Assembly: GCA_030068145.1 (NCBI GenBank)
Contig: JAPJBO010000275.1
Location: forward strand, 122,501 to 186,500
DNA from: Diplonema papillatum
Lineage: Eukaryota > Euglenozoa > Diplonemea > Diplonemida > Diplonemidae
Length of the DNA: 64,000 nucleotides
Direction: 5' to 3'
The position numbers and the translations under genes were made by a program. Shown here piece after piece: positions 10,341 through 19,881 of the stretch; the stretch's first letter is position 1; each line of letters starts with the position of its first letter. Under the pieces are notes generated by a model, which had not been told where the DNA came from, made no database searches, and saw only the letters and a program-made list of their open reading frames with translations.

Positions 10341-11200
10341 GCTGCCTGCGCCGGCTCAGCTTGCTGTCGACTTGAAGGTTGTCTTGCGTCGGGTGACCCT
10401 GCGTCAGGTGACACCACTTTATTTAGCCATACTTCAACGTCCTTTCACGAAAAGCCAAAAGGCATGCCGGAAGGCGTTGCGAGTAGCGTCACGCACTGTC
10501 GGTAGCTTCGACAAGGATGGAGATGTTCGTGCGTGCCTCAACGTCTGGAAAGCCCGATTTCCCTACCGTTCATAGCCTCAAAGGACAGCTCTGTGATACT
10601 GCTGGAGAGTGACTGCGAATATCGCTGAGAACCTACGAAGGGACTCTTTGGCGGACCTCTGGTCACGTAAAATGCCTGCGCCGACTCAGTTTGCTGCGAC
10701 TTTAAGGCTGTCTTGCGTCGGGTGACCATGCGTCCGTACACGAAAAGCCAAAAGGCATCCCGGAAGGCGTTGCGCGTAGCGTCACGCACTGTAGCTTTGA
10801 CAAGAATCGAAATGTTCGGTGCGTGCCTCATACGTCTGGAAAGCCCGATTTCCCTACCGTTCATAGTCTCAAAGGACAGCTCTGATACTGCTGGAGAGTG
10901 ACTGCGACTATCGTCTGAGAACCTACGAAGAACTCTTTGGCGGAACCTCTGGTCGGCTGCCCGCGCCGACTCAGCTTGCTGTCGACTTTGAAGTTGTCTT
11001 GCGTCGGGTGACCATGCGTCTATTTACGAACCACCAAGAGGCAAGTAAGAAGACCTTGCGCGTAGCGTCACGCCGGTATCTTCGACAAGGATGGAGATGC
11101 TCGCGCGTGCCTCATACTTCCGGAAAGCCTGAAAGAACAGCTCTGTGCTACCGCCGAAGAGGGCGAATCGTAGGTTCTCAGACGATGGGACTCATTGGCG
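10309..11200 (+). repeat. Three tandem copies of the four-TM gene's 3' end and flank
   Basis: Units begin at 10309, 10641 and 10931 with GACTCTTTGGC(A/G)GAACCTCTGGTC, which in the first unit is the gene's final codons and stop. Each unit continues through GTTGTCTTGCGTCGGGTGAC, AAAAGCCAAAAGGCAT, GTAGCGTCACGC and GAGAACCTACGAAG with growing divergence and indels. Units are about 330, 290 and 270 bp. A partial fourth relative occurs at 14660-14770. Open frames here are fortuitous. Confidence 0.85.
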
Positions 11201-11234
11201 TCGGGGCTCACCTCTTGAAAGCCCGTTTTCCCTG

Positions 11235-11266
<32 letters not shown>

Positions 11267-11469
11267 AAGCTCAGGGATATCATCAGAGAGCTGAGGGACT
11301 CGATTGGCGGACACGACCGCGCCATCGGCGGCTTCGACAAGGACAGAGGGGGTCGGTGATGACCGAGTCACATCCGACCAAGCTGTGGGTGGTGTTCACT
11401 TCAGCGCATCTTCACTTAGGCCCCCGGATCTAGAGTGAGATTTTAAGTCGGAAAATCTTCACTTTAGGA

Positions 11470-11600
11470 AGGTGTAATGCCCTTATATCCCACTCAAAAC
11501 AAATTTGTGCCCTTATATCCCACTTCAAACAAATTTTGTGCCCTTATATCCCAAACTGGGATATAAGGGCACAAATTTGTTTTGACAAATTTGAATCGAG
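11470..11600. mobile_element. Foldback element with TATATCCC units
   Basis: Direct units of about 31 bp (ACAAATTTTGTGCCCTTATA plus TCCCACTT) run into an inverted copy, giving a long perfect-looking palindrome centred near 11556 (TATATCCCA...TGGGATATA). The same family makes a larger palindrome at 14395-14575. No coding capacity is visible. Confidence 0.8.
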
Positions 11601-11616
11601 GAAAATGCTGGAAAAC

Positions 11617-11697
11617 TTGCCGAGGAGGGGCTTGAACCCCCGACCACTCGCCTTGAAACCCAAGGGTGGTTGGCTCGACCATCCGGATACCTACGGC
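11617..11697 (-). pseudogene. tRNA-like sequence (degenerate or tRNA-derived element)
   Basis: Read on the minus strand, GGTCGGGGGTTCAAGCCCC forms a good T-arm/B box and GGATGGTCGAG resembles a D-loop. The acceptor ends pair only at GCCG/CGGC. No seven-base anticodon loop with a U at position 33 can be drawn, and the length of about 79 bases is long for a class I tRNA. A tRNA-derived SINE head or a pseudogene fits better than a working tRNA. It adjoins a foldback element. Confidence 0.3.
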
Positions 11698-11699
11698 GA

Positions 11700-13104
11700 A
11701 AAAAAAAATTTCGTCGAGCCGGGTCCCGACGCTGGACTCCTGTTGCTGTTGCTATTGCCACGTGCATGCGTGCACACTGCAGCACAGCCCCTGTCACGGG
11801 CCTGTGCACCCCTGCCAGGCGGCCTTGTTCAAACCCTGACCTTGAGTCAGCTCTCGGTTGATGGACTTCATCCCGCGTTGTCAGTCATGCTGACTCGCAG
11901 CATTGCTGGACAAGCGAAAACTTTGACCACGTGTCAGTCTCGTGCGTACTCGCAGCGAACGAAGGAGGAGAGCGGGCGCGTGCGCTTTGACTCAAAGTTT
12001 GAGTGCTCAGACAGGAACAACAGCGAAAGGTGGCGTTTGAGTGCACTGCCATGCTCCACGCTGACATTGGCAGTGACATGGGGACATCACGTGTCGCGAG
12101 TTGACGCCCACGCCTGGCACGGCGAGCCAAACCCGAAATCGAACCCGAACCCAGAAGTTCGGGTGAGGAGTGATGGGGGCAGAACCGAACCCGAAACCGA
12201 ACCTCAACCCGAAACCGAACCAGTGCCCGATAGCCTCGGATAGGAAACCAAACTCGGAACTGAACCCAGATTACAAGACAGATGGCCAGAACCGCGGAGG
12301 ACGGTGGGCTAACAACCCAAGGTGGCGACACAGTCGGACATTGTTGCCGACAGACGGAATCTGCAGCTCACGCAAGAATGGCTGATTCCTTCCTAAAGGC
12401 ATCAACTGTCGTTGTGCCCACGCCTGCACCGCAACTGGTTGCACACACACCGGTTGCACGACGGTGGACACAGCTTCCTTCACTGCAGGCTTCACTGCGT
12501 AAGTGAAATCAGCTGTGACTGTGGCTGACTCGCAGCCGCGTGACAGCGGCGCCTTCACTCCACTGAGCCAGTAGTCCCGGTCCTGCTGCTGTTCCTTGCT
12601 GCAGCTGCTGCTCCATTGTCCAGCGGTGTCCCCGGGAGGTGAATCCTGCAGACGGTGGGTGTGCAGTTTACGGCTGCCGCGACACTGTCCGGTCACTGAG
12701 TGACTGACACTGTGACAGTCACAGTGTGACACAGCCTCAACAAGGACAGTGGAGAATGACCGTGGTCATGTCAGGCCAAGAAACGGATCATGAGTCTGAT
12801 GAGATCAGTTGTCTCGCCTGACTCTCGGCTGTAGCATCTGGCCAGCTACTACAGTTCTGTCACCGCGAATAGCCACGCCGTGCCACGCCGCCTGGCTCTG
12901 ATGCGGTTCTCTTGAGTACTTGCTTGAGGCACCCGATCGGGGATCGAGTGTGGCCGCGGTGGCCAGCTTGAAGTTGTGAAACGGTGCAACCAGTCGCTCT
13001 GAGGCACCCAGAACGTCTTGAGACGTCTCGGGTGGGGCATTGAAGCCAGCTTTATGCCTACGGACAAGGAAACACCAAAAACGGATGGAAGGGGCTGGAC
13101 TGGG
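11700..13104. other. No supported gene; short-period repeats inside
   Basis: The stretch 12121-12260 is a degenerate AACCCGAA(A/C)-type short tandem. The piece 12690-12735 has short palindromic GTCACTGAGTGAC-like runs. I see no coding signal beyond chance frames. Confidence 0.5.
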
Positions 13105-13515
13105 TCAAAAAATTTTGTCGAATTTTTTGGGGTCCAAATTTTTGGGGTCGAAAATTTTGGTCGAGATTTTTGGTCCAAATCTTTGGATCTTTGGTGGAAA
13201 TTTTGGGTCCAAATTTTTGGTCGAGATTTTGGGTCCAAATTTTGGGGTCGAAATTTTGGGTCCAAAATTTTTGTTCGAATTTTTTGGTCGAAATTTTGGG
13301 TCCAAATTTTGGATCCAAATTTTGGGTTCAAATTTTGGTCGAAATTTTTGGGGTCCAATTTTTGGGGTCGAAATTTTGGGTCCAAATTTTTGGTCCAATT
13401 TTTTGGCATCGAAATTTTTGGTCGAAATTTTTGGGTCCAGATTTTTGGTCAAAATCTCGTTGGGCAAAATTTTGCGGTCAAAATGTTGGGGCAAATTTTG
13501 ATCGAAAATTTTGCC
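13105..13515. repeat. AT-rich degenerate satellite
   Basis: About 400 bp built from variants of GGTCGAAATTTTGGGTCCAAA-type words with a period of about 25 bp. All six frames stay open through it and give Phe/Gly- or Asn/Pro/Lys-rich strings, which are artefacts of the repeat. It abuts a retrotransposon fragment. Confidence 0.9.
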
Positions 13516-13539
13516 CTGGAATTTGGACCGTAGCTACCG

Positions 13540-13942
13540 GGATCATGTTCACCATAAATGTACAGGGGGTGCGAGACCGTTTGTTGATAGAGAGTGGAAC
13601 AGATCCACGCAGGTGGCTGTCGCTTTGCTCCGGGTGAACCAGTCTCCCTGCATCAACCAGCGGATACAGGAATTCTGTGGACGTTATTCTGTAGATACGC
13701 TCATTCCAGGGCTTGCGGCTGGTGACAGGGGAAAGTGTTGGTTTTGTGGTGCACAATTTTCGTATGAGCATCTATTCTGCAGATGTCACACGACAACCAC
13801 ATACTGGATCCTCCTCCGCTGGCCGCCAAGCAAGTGGAATCTCCGCGACATTCTGGGCCGATTCCCCTTGACCGCCCTCAATCTACTCAGATACCTTCAG
13901 CTCTACAATGGGGGAAGGCATTACAGACAAAGGCTTGCATGA
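13540..13942 (+). pseudogene. Retrotransposon 3'-end fragment with zinc-knuckle-like motif
   Basis: The frame carries CWFCGAQFSYEHLFCRC, the Cys/His pattern often found at the C-terminal end of non-LTR retrotransposon ORF2 products. It is preceded by a hydrophilic stretch and followed by WILLRWPPSKWNLRDILG. The fragment ends at a stop in 13940-13942. There are no RT catalytic motifs, so it is a truncated remnant. The match is from recollection of LINE tails and should be tested by profile search. Confidence 0.45.
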
Positions 13943-14394
13943 GGAGAGTGCTATTCTTTTGTTCACGGTTTTGTTACCAATCTCCGGTCTGCTATGACGG
14001 TCCCTGTAATCTACTATGTAGGAAAGGCAGGTCCATTCTGCCAGCTCTGGTTTTTGCATTGATGGATTATTCGCAACAGTTGTAAGAAACTGACAATTAT
14101 CAAGTATTGACGATCCCTGGACGTTCTGCGTATGGCGATGGTGGCAAGAGCCACAGTTGGAGCTCTCGAGCTCCTTGCACAGGAAGACCGTGTCCTTCTT
14201 CGCTCCTGTTGTCAGACAGAAAGGAACAAAAGAACGACTTGCCCGTACGAGTAAATGCAGTTCTCGCCCCCTGCATGTCTTCCGTAGTTGCTTACTCAAA
14301 AAAAAAATTTTTTTTGAATGTTGTGGCCGAGTCACAGCACGCACGCCACCGGCACTATAGGTGGCCGGTTCGGTTCCCTTAAAAGACTTTTACA
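13943..14394. other. No supported gene
   Basis: Possibly the 3' untranslated tail of the retrotransposon fragment. An A/T run of about 18 bp (poly-A into poly-T) lies near 14300. Nothing else is recognisable. Confidence 0.4.
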
Positions 14395-14575
14395 CGACCA
14401 AACAAATTTTGTGCCCTTATATCCCACTTCAAACAAATTTTGTGCCCTTATATCCCAGATTGGGATATAAGGGCACAAAATTTGTTTGAAGTGGGATATA
14501 AGGGCACAAAATTTGTTTGAAATGGGATATAAGGGCACAAATTTGTTTGGGGTGGGATATAAGGGAAATTTACCC
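14395..14575. mobile_element. Large foldback element with TATATCCC units
   Basis: Two direct units on the left and three on the right are arranged as a palindrome around 14458 (TATATCCCAGA/TTGGGATATA). The units are the same roughly 31-bp words as at 11470-11600. The long self-complementary structure could extrude as a cruciform or be transcribed as a hairpin RNA. Confidence 0.85.
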
Positions 14576-14659
14576 TTTAGGAATCTTCACTTTGGAGACG
14601 GGAAACCAGGATCTTCACTTCAGAGCCAAACAGGACCTTCACTTTAGATCCAGGCAGGG

Positions 14660-15010
14660 TCTTCATTCGTGCGGGCCTCACACTTCCTGAGCCTGATTTC
14701 CTTTGCCGGTCGTAACCTGAACAGACAGCTCTGCACACTGCTGCTGCAGTTGAAAAGAGCGCAGAGATAGAGCGCCAGAGAGCGTATGAGGAGCTCCGAC
14801 ACGAACTGAGGCGCCAGTGTTTGCACGCACCGTGGATGGCTTCAGCAGTAAGTTGACGTTGACTCGACACCCGCGACGCGAGGAAGGTGTCTTTGGGCCT
14901 GGTTGGATGAACAATGATACCTCCGCTGCTAGTCGATGTCCGAATCAGCCAACTCGATCCAACTCCGTAGCCGAAAAACCGCAGGGTCGAGGTGGATACA
15001 ATTGACTGAG
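14660..15010 (+). repeat. Dispersed repeat pieces
   Basis: The segment 14670-14770 is related to the four-TM 3' flank repeat (GCCTCACACTTCC, ACAGCTCTGC). The segment 14885-15010 (CTTTGGGCC, CCAACTCGATCCAACTCCGT, CGCAGGGTCGAGGTGGATAC) is shared with 35805-35940 inside an intron of the PPR-like gene. Confidence 0.6.
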
Positions 15011-16245
15011 ATGAGAACCAACGCTAGCAATAGCAGCGGTGTGTATGAAACAGGCCCGTCGAGTATCACACGACCTTAAGTCGTCGCAACCCCGCAAGAG
15101 CTTCTGTCGCCCTAATAGCTTTTGACGGTAGCAGGGAGGTGCGCTTTGTGCTCGCGAGAAAGGGGCAGAGGCCGGTCGGTGCAGGCTACTTCACCCATTT
15201 CACGTGAAGCTTCGGTTGTGCGTGCCGAGCTTCGAAGTGACGAAGTGTGCAAGCGGTTGGCCAGTTTGATGAACGGGGCCGGAACCTTGAAGATGGCGAG
15301 GCACACGGCAACTTCCAGGAACTCCCTGTGTACACCAGATCCGTTCTGAAGTGTCCCCGGCCTATTCCCGTAGACATCGGTCGGTGAACGGGGCAAAATA
15401 GCTGCCGCCCCCTCAATCCAACACTGTGGTTGACCGAGGGGACGGCGTCCATTGCATTTATCGGCAGACGTCTTGTCTTGGCTCTGGGAACGAGAAAGGC
15501 CGCGATTGGCCGTGGGATTGCAGAAGCTGCCGCTGCCCATCAGCCGCACAAAAATGAAAGGAAACGCGGAAGGGAAAAAGGTGCCAGAACAGACCGCGGA
15601 CCTGGCTTTGGACGAAGGGAGAATCACATCATCAATCAATCGCAAACAATTGTCCTTCTTTTTCTCATGGGGAAAACCCTGAAACGCACCAACGGGTCGA
15701 TTGTCTGGTCAAGTGCTTTACCCCTTACTTAAGAGAGAGACGTCGCGTCCTCGTGCAACTTAGGACGGCAGGTAAGCGGAAACGTTTCCCGTCTTCGTTT
15801 CCGTTCCCGTACTCTCAAGGAAACGGTGGTTCCTGGCTGCTGTAGGAATGCGCTGGGAAGTGCGGAAATAAGAAGACGTTTCCGTTTCCATACTTTGGCT
15901 TTTCCTTAGCAAGCAACGACTGCTGCAGCACTGACGTGAGTTACCTTTCGTCCAACGCCGAAACCGCTTCTTGCGCCTGTGGCCTCCGGGACAGGGGGCT
16001 GTGCCCCCTGTCTCCGCGCTCACCCAGCCACAGTATTGCCACAGACTGTTGTCCCTTGCGTCAGCAGCGCCGGCGTTGCTGTGTACGCTTCGTCTCCGTG
16101 CAACCTAGGACGGCTACTCACTGCCACAGTGTGTTCGATTGCGTGAATAGCCTGTCGTCCCAGCACCACCGCAACGCTGAAAACTACCAACAACCTTCGT
16201 CGTTGTGAGCATCTCCCTCTCCCAGAGACGCCTGTGCACTCGTAC
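15011..16245. other. No supported gene
   Basis: The piece 15770-15900 has repeated GTTTCCGTTTCC-like words in both orientations. No coding frame shows domain content or the GC-rich third positions of the confident genes. Confidence 0.45.
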
Positions 16246-16372
16246 ACAGTGGAGTCTAGCTTCAGATGCTAGAGTTGAAGCTGGTGTTGGAAAAGCGGGT
16301 GTCACAATCCACACCCGCCTTCGGGTGTGGATTGTTAGGCGATTCTTCTGAGGCTAGACTCCACCGTGCAGC
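16246..16372. mobile_element. MITE-like inverted-repeat element, family M (second copy)
   Basis: GTGGAGTCTAGCTTCAGA on the left is mirrored by CTTCTGAGGCTAGACTCCAC on the right. The centre holds the perfect hairpin AATCCACACCCG/CGGGTGTGGATT. It is related to 1810-1952 by its terminal sequence and by the GCGGGTGTCACA core. Confidence 0.75.
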
Positions 16373-16378
16373 ATCGAC

Positions 16379-16840
16379 AGTCCTTGCTGTGACGAGCTGC
16401 GAGAACAGCCACAGGCGAGCCAGACTCGCACGGCTATTTCCAAAGGACGCTTGCACTACCCCCCAAACGTCATGTTTCGCTCGTGATCCTTGTCTTACGT
16501 TTTGCAAAAGCTGGAGCGACTTTTTTTTTTGGTTGCGCTACCTCCTCCTGCCGATGGGCGTTTGTGTGTTTTCCTGCACGTATGCCTGAACCACAGAGAG
16601 AAACAACCCTTCCCTGGCAGAGCGCACAGGGATACCGTCACGGTATACTGCTGCCATTGGTCTTTCCCCCCTCTCCCTTTGAAGGACAAACCAGACTCGC
16701 ACCGCAGTCCTGTCTGCAGACACTCAGGTTCCGCGCTGATGATGGTCCGCCTTACGTGTCCGTGGCTTGAAGGACCGAAACACGGCGCAAACGGGACCAG
16801 TGCGGTGTTGAGCACACACCCATTCCGAGCACGTTCATCT
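16379..16840 (+). repeat. Dispersed repeat family A (interrupted copy)
   Basis: The start of the family (GCTGTGACGAGCTGCGAGAA) lies at 16379-16445. The rest (GACAAACCAGACTCGCACCG onward, to TTCCGAGCACGTTC) lies at 16684-16840. About 240 bp of unrelated sequence with a poly-T run lies between, consistent with an insertion into the element. Confidence 0.65.
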
Positions 16841-16883
16841 TTCTAAGCGATCTTCCGCGAAGTCCGACTCGCATACGGCCTAC

Positions 16884-16976
16884 GGTGCGTGCAGCTGTGC
16901 CTACGGTGCGTGCAGCTGTGCCTACGGTGCGTGCAGCTGTGCCTACGGTGCGTGCAGCTGTGCCTACGGTGCCGTC
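16884..16976. repeat. 21-bp tandem repeat (about 4.5 units)
   Basis: TGCCTACGGTGCGTGCAGCT plus G repeats without visible variation. Small and homogeneous. Confidence 0.9.
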
Positions 16977-17257
16977 ACCCACCGTGCCAGGACCGGCGGC
17001 CGCAACGCATCATCGGAACTACTTGCGCCGTAGTAAGCTTCTCGGAGGGATGGTCCCTGCACTCTAACCCGCGTGACTCTTTCTATTTTGCTGTGCGTTG
17101 TCCTCCATGCCGCCGTTTTCTTTTCTTGAAAGTATGCTCGTACTGCACTGGTTGACTAGACCTCTTGAGTTTTTGCTGCTCACAATTGCGGAAGCCGGAA
17201 AACCTAGCATAACCTAAAGCAGGACCGACCCTCCCCTTTTCGTGAAAAAAAGCGAAG

Positions 17258-17450
17258 AATAACTTTTACATAAGCGGAAGGAAATGCTCGACGAAGCTGC
17301 CAGACAAACCGAAGGGATCCCCAAGTGCTTTAACTACCGAACCACGCGTTGAACGCGAGGTCATGCGGGTCTACCCCTACACGACAAGGCACACAAACAC
17401 AACGGGGAAAAAGTCCTGAGGGAAAAAACAACACACGGTGGTGTAAGCGA
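17258..17450 (+). repeat. Dispersed repeat family F
   Basis: Shares ATGCTCGACGAAGCTGCCAG, CCAAGTGCTTTAACTACCGA, CTACCCCTACACGACAAGGC and AAAGTCCTGAGGG with 8508-8625 and 40556-40700. This is the longest of the three copies. Confidence 0.7.
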
Positions 17451-18519
17451 AGAACAAATCAGATTGTCTTTGCATTGTACTTGCCCCTCATTTCCCCCCT
17501 TCCATTCGGAGTCAAAGCGGCAACATCGAGTATATCCACTCTAATTAAAGCACCTTCATTTTGCTAGCTGTTCTATCACGAACCGCGACTCAACTATTCC
17601 CCTGGACGACGACGCCTCGGATAGCCGGCCACACCGGACAGCACCTCGACAGGGCTGAAGTATGTCTCCGTTTTGATTCAATCCGTCAACTACGCACAGA
17701 AGAGCCCGGGCCACACAACCTTGTCTCAGCAGCACAATCTTCAGCGACTTCGTGCATGTAAAGACGAAGACTCCAACGTAGTTGCTCGGGTTGCCCTCCT
17801 CGTGCGGAAGGAGCGGCAAGAAAGATGTCCAACAAGGCAGACTTGAGCCAACAGTCGAAAACCAGCAGAGTAATCCGATAGACTCGTAGAAAAACAAGCG
17901 CGATCGAAATAAGGAAAATAAAGAGAAATCATCGTCTTTCCATGTCGGTTCCATGCAAAAGAAAGTGGGCTCCGAGTCCGGTTTCTTCCCTCGTTTACGT
18001 TTCTGAGCGCCTAACGAAATACTCAGTTCCGCAAGTGACAGGACAGTGCTGGTGCGAACAAGCGGGAGAAAAGGATGTCAAAGGCAGCCTCGACTGTCCG
18101 CCTTGTGCACTACATTTAAACACCGCCCGGCAGTCGCCAGTATTGTCACAAGTTTATGTCAGTAGCCGCGGCCAGGGTCAGTGCACGAAGCACGTTGTCT
18201 GCTGTCTTTTGGTCCACGGCTTTCTTGCGCTCCTTGTCGTGCAAATTACATATTTCGATCGCGCCCTGCCCAAGCAGACCCTTGGCCAATCGCAATAACG
18301 GGAGGTGTTGCTGCTGACACGCTAGTGCTTTGCAGGCGTACGTCGCGACATCGTCCCGTCTATCAGTATAAGCTCCTCCGCACTCTCATCAGTCAACTCG
18401 CGTACTATCCCAGCATCAAACGCCGAATCGACTCTACAATGCGCACCCTGCCACTGGGCACCGCAACTGATCAGGAAGGTAGTGCAAGCAAACCCTAAAC
18501 CTTTGGTTTCAAATCGAAA
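17451..18519. other. No supported gene
   Basis: Chance frames only. The piece near 17500-17535 recurs inverted at about 41040-41080 (TTCGGAGTCAAAGC), so it is part of a dispersed element. Confidence 0.4.
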
Positions 18520-18630
18520 AAATAGTACGGCGGCGCTTTCTTTTATTTGTGCGCACTAGCGGAACTCACCTGCTTTGGTTAGTTTCATGCAGTACGCCGC
18601 CAACTACTAATTCTCAGTACCAACGATGCA
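18520..18630 (+). repeat. Dispersed repeat family D, upstream of a four-TM gene
   Basis: The sequence from AGTACGGCGGCGCTTTCTTT through CTAGCGGAACTCACCTGCTT to CCAACTACTAATTCTCAGTA occurs in inverted orientation at 35455-35565. It ends about 100 bp before the start codon of the gene at 18731, so it may contribute promoter or 5' leader sequence. Confidence 0.75.
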
Positions 18631-18730
18631 ATGTCTACACACAAAAAAAAAACAAACAAAAAGACTGCTCTCTTCGCAGGCAACGGACTGAACGATTATC
18701 GCCGGGGACAAAACAAAAAGAGAAAGGAGA

Positions 18731-19735
18731 ATGCCGCGGCCACTTGTCGTGGACGTCGTGTTCGGCAACCGGATGGCGAGCATCGAAGAGCTCCGGCGCA
18801 TGCTGCTGTTCCAGCTGTGCCTCTTCTCGGTCCTGAACATAATCGTCGCCTCGGTCAACCTCGGCACCCGAGACATCACCGGCGCGGAGCGGACGCCGAT
18901 AATAACCGGCATGCTCCTCCTCGCGACCTGCGTACCGTTCGGGTTCCGCGGGGCCTGGACCCGCAACGCGGGGATGCTCTCGTTCTTCGTGCTGTACGGC
19001 GTCCTCGCCGGCGCCGCGCGGACGGTCACCCGCATCACGGGATCGGTGGTGGTGTCGGTTTCGTGCCACATCGACCAAGCGTCGTTCCGAGGGTGCATCG
19101 TGCAGGAGCTGCCCTGCTTGGTCAACTCGACGTGCGCGAGCACCGTCCTCCGCGAGTGGAACGCCGGGCGGGACACCGCCGTCAACCCGCACAGCTGCGA
19201 GGCGTGGGGTTACGACGAGTGCCGGAACATACCCGACATAGAGGGGATCCACCTCGGCATCACCGACTTGTCCCTCGCGTTTCTGATCGTCGATATCTTC
19301 ACGTCGTGCCTGCCGGTGTACGTAGCGTACTTGTACATCGTCCGGCTTGAATCCCACCGGGCGGCCACGCATCAGACCGCCGATTTGTCGAGCGAGCTGG
19401 ACCTGGAGAGCGGCGCGGGCTCCGTGCACGATGCAAGCAACCAGAATCTGAAAAGCGAGCCCCACCCTCTCGCGTCCTTCAGCTCGCCGGCCGACGCCGC
19501 GATGCGCGACACGTCGCCGCTGTCGAAGCGCAACTACTCGCCGCCGACCGGCAGCTTGACGCCGGCCCGCAACAACAGCCCGTTCACGCTGTGGAACGAG
19601 TCGCGGCTCCTGCCGGAGGCGGCTGCGGACGAGAAGGACAAGCGGTACACCTACGCTATGTCGAAGGCAGAAGGCGCACCGCCGGCGGTCGAGCTGCCTA
19701 CACCGCGAGGCCACACGCCTTATTCCATCATGTAG
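18731..19735 (+). CDS. Four-TM membrane protein with long cytoplasmic tail
   Basis: Single-exon frame of 334 codons from the ATG in GGAGAATGCCGCGG. The first 210 residues align end to end with the gene at 9573: PLVVDVVFG, then hydrophobic segments at about 24-46, 52-70, 80-106 and 184-208, the motif RNAGMLSFFVLYG, and a cysteine-rich loop with FRGC, SCEAWG and ECRN. The tail (about 215-334) is absent from the first paralogue. It is hydrophilic and Ser/Pro-rich, with repeats of SP and TP that could be phosphorylated, and ends GHTPYSIM. I do not recognise the family; a small surface or endomembrane protein is likely. Decayed copies of the tail and 3' flank follow at 19882-20845. Confidence 0.8.
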   Translation: MPRPLVVDVVFGNRMASIEELRRMLLFQLCLFSVLNIIVASVNLGTRDITGAERTPIITGMLLLATCVPFGFRGAWTRNAGMLSFFVLYGVLAGAARTVTRITGSVVVSVSCHIDQASFRGCIVQELPCLVNSTCASTVLREWNAGRDTAVNPHSCEAWGYDECRNIPDIEGIHLGITDLSLAFLIVDIFTSCLPVYVAYLYIVRLESHRAATHQTADLSSELDLESGAGSVHDASNQNLKSEPHPLASFSSPADAAMRDTSPLSKRNYSPPTGSLTPARNNSPFTLWNESRLLPEAAADEKDKRYTYAMSKAEGAPPAVELPTPRGHTPYSIM

Positions 19736-19881
19736 CGCGCTTGCATCAAATCATGGAAGCAAACCTTCCAACGTTGATGCTTCCAGATGCCACAGAAACT
19801 GAGCACGTTAGTGTGCACGTTCCCACCGCGCGCTGGTTTCTTCGGCTAGATTGCATCGATCTGCGAGAGCCTTGAAGGGAA

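Noticed and set aside
11617-11697. Functional tRNA gene on the minus strand
   Set aside because: Acceptor and anticodon arms cannot be drawn with standard lengths, so I list it only as tRNA-like.
13018-13637. Phe/Gly- and Asn/Pro/Lys-rich frames of 130-186 codons on both strands
   Set aside because: All six frames are open because of the AT-rich satellite at 13105-13515.
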